NCBI GenBank assembly: GCA_002311665.1
Contig: DBYX01000002.1
Location: 48,782-112,781, forward strand
Length of the DNA: 64,000 nt
Reading direction: 5' to 3'
DNA from: Lachnoclostridium sp. UBA1175
Lineage (GTDB): Bacteria > Bacillota > Clostridia > Lachnospirales > Lachnospiraceae
Made by a program: the position numbers and the translations under genes. Positions 57,480 to 64,000 of this stretch are shown piece after piece. Position 1 is the stretch's first letter. Every line of letters starts with the position of its first letter. The notes beneath the pieces are model-generated. The model ran no database searches. It saw only the letters and a program-made list of their open reading frames with translations, and had not been told where the DNA came from.

Positions 57480-58646
57480 TTATCGCTCCCCGAGTTTCAG
57501 GCCGGGCACGGCGTTCAGCGTCAGGTCCGCGATGTTTCCGCGCAGGAACTCGTAGTACGCCGCCGAACCGATCATCGCCGCGTTGTCGGTGCACAGAACC
57601 GGTTCGGGATATAGCACGCGCATTCCGTTCGCCTCGCCGACTTCGCGCATGCGGTTGCGTAGCGCCGAGTTGGATGCGACGCCGCCCGCGATCGCCACGG
57701 TGTTCACGCCCTCCGCCTTCGCCGCCGAGATTGTGCGCGTCACAAGGACATCCACGACCGCCGCCTGGAACGAGGCCGCCAGATCGGCCTTCGTGATCCC
57801 GTCGGAAAATGTGTCCGGGCACGCCTCGGTTCCCTCTGCGTCACCACCGGTCGGCACGCCGTGGCGCACGAGTTCCGCCGGATCGATCTTCGCGGATCCG
57901 TCCGCGCCGGTATTCCCACCTGCGTCTGCCGCATTTTTCGCCGCGTCGCGCAGCTTCATTTTCTCGATGTTGATATAATTCAAAACCGCCGACTTCAGGC
58001 CACTGAAACTGAAATCGTACGGGCAGTCCTCGATGTGCGCCCTGGGAAACGCGATGGCTTCCGGGTCGCCCTGCTTCGCAAGCGCGTCCACCTTCGGCCC
58101 GCCGGGGTATCCGAGGCCGATTGCACGCGCGATCTTGTCGTACGCCTCACCCGCCGCGTCATCGTGCGTGCGGCCGATGATGCGGTACGTTCCGTAGTCC
58201 TCGACCATGACGATGTGCGTGTGCCCGCCGGACACGACGAGGCACAGAAACGGCGGCTCAAGCTCCGGGTGGGAAATGTAGTTGGCCGACACGTGCCCCT
58301 CGATGTGGTGCACGCCGATCAGCGGTTTGCCGGCCGCGTAAGCGATGGCCTTCGCCTCCGCAACGCCCACGAGCAGCGAGCCGACCAGGCCCGGTCCGTA
58401 GGTGACCGCGATGGCATCCATCTGATCGAGCGTCATATTCGCCTTCGCGAGCGCCTCCATGATCACGGGATTGATCTTCTCAATGTGTTTTCTCGAGGCA
58501 ATCTCCGGCACCACGCCGCCGTACAGCGTGTGCAGCGCGATCTGCGAGGATATGATGTTCGAGAGAACCTCGCGCCCGTTGCGCACGACCGCGGCCGCGG
58601 TTTCGTCGCACGAGGATTCGATTGCCAGTATGTAAGTGCCCTTCAT
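57480..58646 (-). CDS. tsaD: tRNA threonylcarbamoyladenosine synthase subunit TsaD
   Basis: The 388-residue protein transfers the threonylcarbamoyl group to A37 of ANN-decoding tRNAs together with TsaB and TsaE, whose genes lie nearby. It has SSCDETAAAVV, the metal site HHIEGH (His114, His118), VVSGGHTHIV, FSFSGLKSAVLNY and the end CTDNAAMIG. It is about 45 residues longer than usual because of a Gly/Ala/Asp-rich insertion at about 237-283 after the FSGLK helix. Confidence 0.95.
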   Translation of the reverse strand: MKGTYILAIESSCDETAAAVVRNGREVLSNIISSQIALHTLYGGVVPEIASRKHIEKINPVIMEALAKANMTLDQMDAIAVTYGPGLVGSLLVGVAEAKAIAYAAGKPLIGVHHIEGHVSANYISHPELEPPFLCLVVSGGHTHIVMVEDYGTYRIIGRTHDDAAGEAYDKIARAIGLGYPGGPKVDALAKQGDPEAIAFPRAHIEDCPYDFSFSGLKSAVLNYINIEKMKLRDAAKNAADAGGNTGADGSAKIDPAELVRHGVPTGGDAEGTEACPDTFSDGITKADLAASFQAAVVDVLVTRTISAAKAEGVNTVAIAGGVASNSALRNRMREVGEANGMRVLYPEPVLCTDNAAMIGSAAYYEFLRGNIADLTLNAVPGLKLGER

Positions 58647-58676
58647 ATGATCCCTTTCAAAAAGAGTGCGTCACTC

Positions 58677-59594
58677 TCATTCTTCCGTATCTTCAAACAT
58701 TAGATCGACGTACTGCCCGTCGCGGCTGATCACCGTGTTCGGGAAGATTGCCCGCACGTCGTTCGCGTACTGCTCCGGATGCACCAGCGACGGACTGTAG
58801 TGGGTGAGCCACATTTCCCGCACACCGGCCTCCTTCGCTATCGTCGCCGCCTCGGCAAATGTCATATGCCTGTGGTCGCGCGCCTTCTTCTCCATCCCGG
58901 GCTCGCCGTACATTCCCTCGCAGATGAACAGGTCCGCGTCCTTCGCCGCATCGACGATCGACGCCGTGGGGCGCGAGTCGGTGCAGTAGGTGAACTTGAG
59001 GCCCCTGCGCTCCGGCCCGAGGATCATATCCGGCGTGAAGACTCTGCCGTCCTCCTCGATGGTCTGCCCCTTCTGCAGGCGGTTCCACATCGACATCGGC
59101 ACGTTGTTCTCCACCGCTTTCTCCGGGCGGAAACGGCCCTGTCTGCGCACGACGATCGAGTAGCCGTAGCATACGATATTGTGGCTGACGCGGAACGCCT
59201 CAACCGTGTACTCCCTGCAGGGGATCGTCTCGAACGGCTGTGAGAGCTCCTGGAAGCGGATCTCAAACGGCAGCTCCGGCGCGATAATGCAGAGTGCCCG
59301 CACGACCGCCTCGGTGCCCTTCGGCCCGACGATCGTGACCGGCTCCGTCCGGTCCGCGTTGCCCATCGACAGCAGCAGTCCCGGCAGCCCGCTCACGTGG
59401 TCCCCGTGCGTGTGCGTGATCAGTATCATATCGATGTCATGACAACTGAGACCGCGCTTCCGAAGGGCAACCTGTGTCCCCTCGCCGCAGTCGATCAGCA
59501 GCCCGAATCCGTTGTATCTCGTCAAACAGGACGTCAGGAATCTCCCTGGCAGGGGCATCATTCCGCTCGTTCCCAGCAGACAAACCTCCAGCAT
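58677..59594 (-). CDS. rnz: Ribonuclease Z
   Basis: The 305-residue metallo-beta-lactamase enzyme has HTHGDH at residues 61-66, LLIDCGEGTQ, a YCTDSRP motif (near 212) and a late LTHYSPS. It removes 3' trailers from tRNA precursors, which fits the two local tRNAs that lack encoded CCA. It lies between rimI and tsaD. Confidence 0.93.
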   Translation of the reverse strand: MLEVCLLGTSGMMPLPGRFLTSCLTRYNGFGLLIDCGEGTQVALRKRGLSCHDIDMILITHTHGDHVSGLPGLLLSMGNADRTEPVTIVGPKGTEAVVRALCIIAPELPFEIRFQELSQPFETIPCREYTVEAFRVSHNIVCYGYSIVVRRQGRFRPEKAVENNVPMSMWNRLQKGQTIEEDGRVFTPDMILGPERRGLKFTYCTDSRPTASIVDAAKDADLFICEGMYGEPGMEKKARDHRHMTFAEAATIAKEAGVREMWLTHYSPSLVHPEQYANDVRAIFPNTVISRDGQYVDLMFEDTEE

Positions 59595-59644
59595 AGCAAC
59601 CTCTTTCTGTTCCTTCTTTCGGAAAATGCTTCCCTCACCGTCAG

Positions 59645-60124
59645 TCAGCCGATCTCCCGCACATACACATACCCGTTCTCCACGGGATTGTCATAGTAAT
59701 TCTTTCTCATACCGACGCGGACGAACCCCTCCTGCTCATACAGGGAGATCGCCCCCGCATTGTGCTCGCGCACCTCGAGGAACGCAACCGTCGCACCGGC
59801 CTCCGCCGCCTCACGCACCAGTCCGCGCACCAGGCTTCTCGCGATGCCGCGCCGCCGCATCTGCGGGTCGACGGCGACATTGGCGATCTGCGCCTCGGGG
59901 ATCGTCAGAAACATCCCCGCGTAGCCGAGCACCCTCGCACCTTCCTTCACAGCCACGAAACGGTACAGTGGATTGTCCAGCGATTCCCGCAATATTGCCT
60001 CGCTCCACGGGTCGGAGAAGCAGACCCGCTCAAGCTCCGCGATCTGTGGGATATCCTCGCCCGTGACACCGACCGCGGTCCACTCCGTGCCGAAGGCTTC
60101 CGTTGTCCGGTCATTTTCCTTCAA
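59645..60124 (-). CDS. rimI: Ribosomal-protein alanine N-acetyltransferase
   Basis: The 159-residue GNAT enzyme has ANVAVDPQMRRRGIARSLV as the acetyl-CoA loop, EVREHNAGAISLYEQEGF and RKNYYDNP near the end. A TTG at 60124 is chosen as the start: GGGAGG lies six bases upstream and no ATG fits. It overlaps the tsaB end by 14 bases. tsaB-rimI-tsaD linkage is common in Firmicutes. Confidence 0.9.
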   Translation of the reverse strand: MKENDRTTEAFGTEWTAVGVTGEDIPQIAELERVCFSDPWSEAILRESLDNPLYRFVAVKEGARVLGYAGMFLTIPEAQIANVAVDPQMRRRGIARSLVRGLVREAAEAGATVAFLEVREHNAGAISLYEQEGFVRVGMRKNYYDNPVENGYVYVREIG

Positions 60125-60818
60125 GGCGTTCCTCCCGCTCCCGTTCCGCCTGCGAGACACGCAGGTACGTCGGTACAAACTCTTCCGCACGCACCGTCCT
60201 GCCCTCGGCCAGAAGCTGTAGACCGAGCCAGCCTACGGACGCCGCGCTCTGCTTTGCAAGATGGATCGGCGCGAACGAATACGGCACCGTGACGGACTGT
60301 CCGATCTTCGCGCGGAACACCTCGATCGCATCGCCGACAAATGTCACCTTCCGCCCGAGCTCGTTGACCTTCGCGATCAAAGGCTCGATCGTGAGACACG
60401 CATCCGGCACATATTCTACAAGTGTAGTATCTTCAAAACCGTACACTCCCGTGTAAACCTGCCCTCTTCTCGCATCCATCAGCGGACACACTAAAGCATC
60501 GGTTCCCGCGAGGTTGCACGCCAGCCCGGCGACCGTCGAGACAGGCACAACGGGCACGTTCCAAACCATTGCAAGGCCCTTCACCGTCGCCGCACCGATG
60601 CGCAATCCCGTGAATGATCCGGGACCCGCCGCCACGGCGATCGCTCCGATATCCTCCTTTGCGGTCTCCGTCATGCGGAGCACCTCGTCGATCATCGGCA
60701 GCAGCGTCTGCGAGTGCGTCTTCTTGTAGTCCACGGAGTACTCCGCAAGCACCGCGCCGTCCGAGAGGATCGCCACGGACGCCACCTGCGCCGAACTGTC
60801 AATCGCAAGAATTCTCAC
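60111..60818 (-). CDS. tsaB: tRNA threonylcarbamoyladenosine protein TsaB
   Basis: The 235-residue protein starts with GTG at 60818 (MRILAIDSSAQVASVAILSD) behind GGAGG and within the end of tsaE. It has AVAAGPGSFTGLRIG and DARRGQVYTGVY. It scaffolds TsaD in t6A synthesis. Confidence 0.93.
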   Translation of the reverse strand: MRILAIDSSAQVASVAILSDGAVLAEYSVDYKKTHSQTLLPMIDEVLRMTETAKEDIGAIAVAAGPGSFTGLRIGAATVKGLAMVWNVPVVPVSTVAGLACNLAGTDALVCPLMDARRGQVYTGVYGFEDTTLVEYVPDACLTIEPLIAKVNELGRKVTFVGDAIEVFRAKIGQSVTVPYSFAPIHLAKQSAASVGWLGLQLLAEGRTVRAEEFVPTYLRVSQAEREREERLEGK

Positions 60819-61248
60819 ATTTGCCTCCAAACTCCATCGTGATCCGGCGGTACGACAAACCGCGGTCAAGATCCTTCTCGATCGTCACGCGCGTCGCCTC
60901 CTCCGGGATCAACTCCCGGATACGGTCCGCCCACTCGATCAGGCAGACACCGTCGCCGTAGAAATACTCCTCGTAACCGATCTCATACATCTCATCCGGA
61001 TCATCGATCCGGTACACGTCAAAATGAAACAGCGGAACGCGCCCTTCGCGGTACTCCTGCACGATCGTGAAGGTCGGGCTGCTGACGGGCTCCGTGATGC
61101 CGAGCCCCTTCGCAACACCCTTCACGAACACGGTCTTGCCGACGCCGAGATCGCCGTTTAGGCAGATCACCGACCCCGCCGGCACCCTCTCGCCGAGCAA
61201 CTGTCCGTAATGAAAGGTTTCTTCCGCGCTGAAACTGTCAACTACCAT
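60799..61248 (-). CDS. tsaE: tRNA threonylcarbamoyladenosine ATPase TsaE
   Basis: The 149-residue protein has Walker A GDLGVGKT (32-39), SSPTFTIVQEY, and HFDVYRIDDPDEMYEIGYEE, all typical of the P-loop subunit of the t6A complex. It is first of the tsaE-tsaB-rimI-rnz-tsaD run. Confidence 0.94.
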   Translation of the reverse strand: MVVDSFSAEETFHYGQLLGERVPAGSVICLNGDLGVGKTVFVKGVAKGLGITEPVSSPTFTIVQEYREGRVPLFHFDVYRIDDPDEMYEIGYEEYFYGDGVCLIEWADRIRELIPEEATRVTIEKDLDRGLSYRRITMEFGGKCENSCD

Positions 61249-61295
61249 TTTTCAAACTCCATCCTTGCCGAAACTTCGCGGTTCCCGCCGTCCGG

Positions 61296-61862
61296 TCACT
61301 GCTTGCCCGCGCGCTCGCGCAGCAGCGTGCGCAGCTCCTCGTAATGCTCCCCGACGATATCCTTGGGGAAGATAAATCCGCTGTTGCGGAACACGTACGC
61401 GTAGATCCGCGATCCCGTCTCTTTCACGCGGGTGATCTTCGAGTACTCGAGGAGACCTCTCTGCCCGTCCTGGCAGATGACGATCCCGTTTTCACAGACG
61501 TGATACTCCGTCGGCTCCGCCTGCTTCTGCAGAAACGCTGCACTTTTCGCGGCGTTGAGCACCGCGCGGACCGGCACGTACCAGATCAAAAACACGAGAA
61601 GAACTATGATCAGCGCCCTCTTCTGCGAGCCAAGCTCCGTCCAAGCCGTCGCGAGATACGCGACACCGATGACGAGCACAAGCCAGAACAACAGATTGGT
61701 CCAGCCGAGCAGCGAATAACGCAGGTTGAACCGCGCGAGATCCTTGAAGCGCATTTTGTAGGCGAGGCAGAACCGCTCGGTCGCGATCGCCTCGTCGCAG
61801 CGGGCTTCATTTTCCGCGACAAGTTCCTCCTCGGTCTTCTTCTTTACTTCGATATCGTCCAT
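61296..61862 (-). CDS. YcxB-like membrane protein
   Basis: The 188-residue protein has two membrane helices (about residues 55-72 and 82-100) between an N-terminal Glu-rich segment and a C-terminal PH-like YcxB domain (YHVCENGIVICQDGQRGLLE, RIYAYVFRNSGFIFPKDIVG). The role is unknown. It precedes tsaE by 47 bases. Confidence 0.8.
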   Translation of the reverse strand: MDDIEVKKKTEEELVAENEARCDEAIATERFCLAYKMRFKDLARFNLRYSLLGWTNLLFWLVLVIGVAYLATAWTELGSQKRALIIVLLVFLIWYVPVRAVLNAAKSAAFLQKQAEPTEYHVCENGIVICQDGQRGLLEYSKITRVKETGSRIYAYVFRNSGFIFPKDIVGEHYEELRTLLRERAGKQ

Positions 61863-61913
61863 AATTCCTCCGTTGCCGCCCGTGTGCCGGGCCGCCCGTA
61901 ATTCAGCGTTTCG

Positions 61914-63179
61914 TCAATGTCTGAGGCAGCTGCCGCACGGCCGGTAGCCGAGCGCCTCCGCCTCCTCCGCGGTCCCGTAGAAGTAGAACCAGTTGCGCCG
62001 CATCACACCCGCGACGCTCGAACAATCCGGCAAATGGTAAACCATCGAGTTGCCGTTCAATATGAAAGAAACATCCGACGGGTGCTCCACCCGCGTCTGC
62101 CCGCTGTCCTCCGGCGTCCCGTAAGGGTCCTCGAGGGGCAGCGTCCCCGGCAGGATCCGGCCGCCCTCGATCGTGAACGTGATCATTCCCTGCAGGTCAG
62201 TGCGGTAAATCTTCGCCCCGCTCTCCCGCAGCCGGTCGATACATTCCTTCGTCGGATGGCCGTAGTCATTCTCGCCCACGCTGATGACCGCGTACTCCGG
62301 CCGCGCCGCCGCGAGAAGCTCCGCACTGTTCGAGTAGCGGCTGCCGTGGTGGTTGACGAGGAAAATGTCGAACTTCCCGACGGCGCCCTTCTTCACGAGC
62401 GCCCTCTCCCTGGCTGCGCCGGAATCGCCCATAACAAGTATACTCACATTGTCAAGTGTCACGCGCAAAGCGAGCGATGTGTCCTCGCCGGTCTCACCCT
62501 CGCCGTCGCTCTCCTGCGTCCCTTCCATACGGACAGGCACCGGCACGGACGACGCGAGCACGGTCACCGTGCATCCGTCCGCGGAAAATTCTCTGCCGTC
62601 GTTAACGAGCTCCCAAGGGATCTCCTTCTTGCGGATCATCGCCGCGAAGGAGTTGTATGTCTTCGTGTCACCCTCGTATGCGGGTCCCCACACCCGATCG
62701 ACGGTAAATGCGGACAGCGCGCCGACCAGTCCGCTGATGTGGTCGCTGTCGTAGTGCGTCGCCACGACAAGCTGCAATCTCCTGATTCCCAGACTCTTGA
62801 GGAATCCGACGACGTACGACGAGGTCGCTGCGTCACCGCCGTCGATCAGCACGGCGGTCGTCCCGGAGCAGAACAGCGCGCTGCTCCCCTCCCCGACGTC
62901 CAGAACATACACCGAGGTATCCAGCCGCGGGTTGACCGCGCCGGAGTTGTCGCTGCCGCCCGGCGTCAGAGTCGCGCTTCCGGTCGGGGGGATACTTTCG
63001 GTCGGTGCCGCGCCATCGGTCGGAGTAACAGAATCCGTCAGCGTCACCGCAGGCGTCGGCGTAACCGTGCCCGGTTTATTATCTTCAAACAAACCGAGCC
63101 CGAATATAAGCAACAGTCCTGCCAGTACCAACGCCGACAAGACCGTCGCAATCCATACATGTGTGCGTCTTTCTTTCAT
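61914..63179 (-). CDS. ComEC/Rec2-like metallo-beta-lactamase protein with Ada-type tail
   Basis: The 421-residue protein has a signal anchor (about residues 7-31), a Thr/Pro-rich stalk (TPTPAVTLTDSVTPTDGAAP ...) and then a beta-lactamase fold like the C-terminal ComEC domain (VLDVGEGSSALFCSG, ATHYDSDHISGL, LVNHHGSRYSNS). A short C-terminal domain follows (VYHLPDCSSVAGV ... YRPCGSCLRH) that resembles the Cys-rich Ada metal-binding motif. It is exported and anchored, so an extracellular hydrolase, possibly of nucleic acid, is likely. The start at 63179 is MKERRTHVW. Confidence 0.82.
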   Translation of the reverse strand: MKERRTHVWIATVLSALVLAGLLLIFGLGLFEDNKPGTVTPTPAVTLTDSVTPTDGAAPTESIPPTGSATLTPGGSDNSGAVNPRLDTSVYVLDVGEGSSALFCSGTTAVLIDGGDAATSSYVVGFLKSLGIRRLQLVVATHYDSDHISGLVGALSAFTVDRVWGPAYEGDTKTYNSFAAMIRKKEIPWELVNDGREFSADGCTVTVLASSVPVPVRMEGTQESDGEGETGEDTSLALRVTLDNVSILVMGDSGAARERALVKKGAVGKFDIFLVNHHGSRYSNSAELLAAARPEYAVISVGENDYGHPTKECIDRLRESGAKIYRTDLQGMITFTIEGGRILPGTLPLEDPYGTPEDSGQTRVEHPSDVSFILNGNSMVYHLPDCSSVAGVMRRNWFYFYGTAEEAEALGYRPCGSCLRH

Positions 63180-63194
63180 AACGATCACTCGCGC

Positions 63195-63716
63195 TTACTT
63201 AAGCACATACCCCACGATCAGACAATGCTTCTTCACAACCTCGCGGAGCGACTTGCATACCCTGGGCTCGGAGACGTTGCTCCAGCGGTTGTGGACGAGG
63301 TACGTGCCGTCCTCCTGCTTAACGCAGAACACAAAATGTCCCCCGCTGAAGACCGGCCGCTTCGTCCAGTAGGCGATCACGCAGCTCTCGGCTGCCTCCA
63401 GCTTCCTGAACGAGAGCGTCATCTTGTTTTTCACGCCGAAATGGCGCAGGCTGTAGCCCATACTGAACGGGAACGTGCCGAACACGGCGCCGATCGGTGC
63501 CGCCGCCAGCTCGAGGTACCGGATGATCTTCGGGAGATCGGGCTCCAGCCCCTTGTACCGCATCGCGTTGTACAGAGCGAGCGCGCCGCAGCCGACATCG
63601 CCGACGGTGCGGAGACCGTATTTCATGTCGTTCAGCACGCCGATGCTCTGCCCGCTCAGGTAAGGCGCCGGCAGTTCCACGGTTTTGTTTTTCTTGTAGT
63701 GTGACGGAAAAAACAT
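63195..63716 (-). CDS. C39-like cysteine peptidase family protein
   Basis: The 173-residue protein has a Cys in VGDVGCGALALYNAMRYKG and, further on, His in GGHFVFCVKQEDGTYLVHNR with a following Asn-Arg-Trp. This is the order of Cys, His and Asn/Asp in papain-like C39 folds. It has no signal peptide. The ATG overlaps the pfkA stop (TAATG), so translation is coupled; the frame is open 30 bases further. The substrate is unknown. Confidence 0.7.
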   Translation of the reverse strand: MFFPSHYKKNKTVELPAPYLSGQSIGVLNDMKYGLRTVGDVGCGALALYNAMRYKGLEPDLPKIIRYLELAAAPIGAVFGTFPFSMGYSLRHFGVKNKMTLSFRKLEAAESCVIAYWTKRPVFSGGHFVFCVKQEDGTYLVHNRWSNVSEPRVCKSLREVVKKHCLIVGYVLK

Positions 63717-64000
63717 TATCTGCACAGCTTTCTTGAAATATCCCACAAATAGGTGTCAATATCCTTCTTCATGGCGATCGCCTCCGCGAGATCCATGTCG
63801 GTGAACTCCCCTTTGAGGAAGCATACCGCGCGGTTCGAACCGCCGGCGAGAAGGATGTCCACGGCGTGCGCGCCCATCGCGGACGCGAACACGCGGTCAC
63901 GGCAGGTCGGGCTGCCGCCTCGCTGAATGTAACCGATGATCGTCGCGCGGGTCTCGAGACCGGTAGCCGCCTCGATACGCTTGGCCATACCGTTCGAGTC
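63716..64000 (-). CDS. pfkA: 6-phosphofructokinase, C-terminal part (cut by window end)
   Basis: About 94 C-terminal residues are in the window. GLETRATIIGYIQRGGSPTCRDRVFASAMGAHAVD is the standard end of ATP-dependent PfkA (GHIQRGGSPTxxDR), with the phosphate-binding Arg. The gene continues past 64000. It is glycolytic. Confidence 0.92.
   Translation of the reverse strand, partial: DSNGMAKRIEAATGLETRATIIGYIQRGGSPTCRDRVFASAMGAHAVDILLAGGSNRAVCFLKGEFTDMDLAEAIAMKKDIDTYLWDISRKLCR

Noticed and set aside
61917..63704. 595-codon plus frame opposite the metallo-beta-lactamase gene
   Set aside because: GC-rich sequence leaves antisense frames open; Arg/His-rich nonsense composition without a start site.

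Overview
The window looks like a chromosome segment of an anaerobic Firmicute, probably a gut clostridium of the Oscillospiraceae/Ruminococcaceae type. This is inferred from the GC-rich host genes, the FMN riboswitch, ECF sigma factor/membrane protein pairs with a clostridial-style N-terminal motif, and the clostridial-type siphoprophage. No rRNA is present to confirm it.

Left host part (1-7440): a minus-strand FMN riboswitch points out of the window. Next comes an internally deleted Na+-dependent (NSS) transporter. Then three consecutive minus-strand pairs follow, each an ECF sigma factor gene followed by a gene for a single-pass membrane protein. In two pairs the outside domain of the membrane protein is a complete inhibitory-type serpin. 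All three membrane proteins share the same short cytoplasmic N-terminal motif, so they are read here as anti-sigma factors; two would use a serpin as the extracytoplasmic sensor. An IS200/IS605-derived remnant separates the two serpin modules.

Accessory part (7440-56345): first a lone Mef-type macrolide efflux gene with its own attenuation leader (peptide MTASMRLR). After it comes a roughly 46 kb element bracketed by imperfect direct-repeat blocks (9598-9800 and 56108-56345), ending beside a tRNA-Ser. Most of it is a siphophage genome on the minus strand. From right to left it carries a C1-like switch, early replication genes (DUF2800, DUF2815, family A polymerase, VapE primase/helicase, VRR-NUC, SNF2 helicase), HNH and TerS, a miniature SAM synthetase with two DNA methyltransferases, TerL, head and tail genes with a -1 frameshift in the tail chaperone, a tail fibre, holin, endolysin and two large serine recombinases. 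At the right end a plus-strand cargo island holds an ImmA-like protease with zinc ribbons, TcmP with its three-Cys radical-SAM partner, an AlkA-like glycosylase, and a probable type II restriction-modification set (SacI-like nuclease, m5C methyltransferase, small AbrB-like protein).

Right host part (56350-64000): two tRNA-Ser genes, then a minus-strand housekeeping cluster. It contains pfkA (partial), a C39-like cysteine peptidase, a ComEC-like metallo-beta-lactamase protein, a YcxB-like protein, and tsaE-tsaB-rimI-rnz-tsaD-HAD phosphatase. This group is dominated by the tRNA t6A modification pathway.
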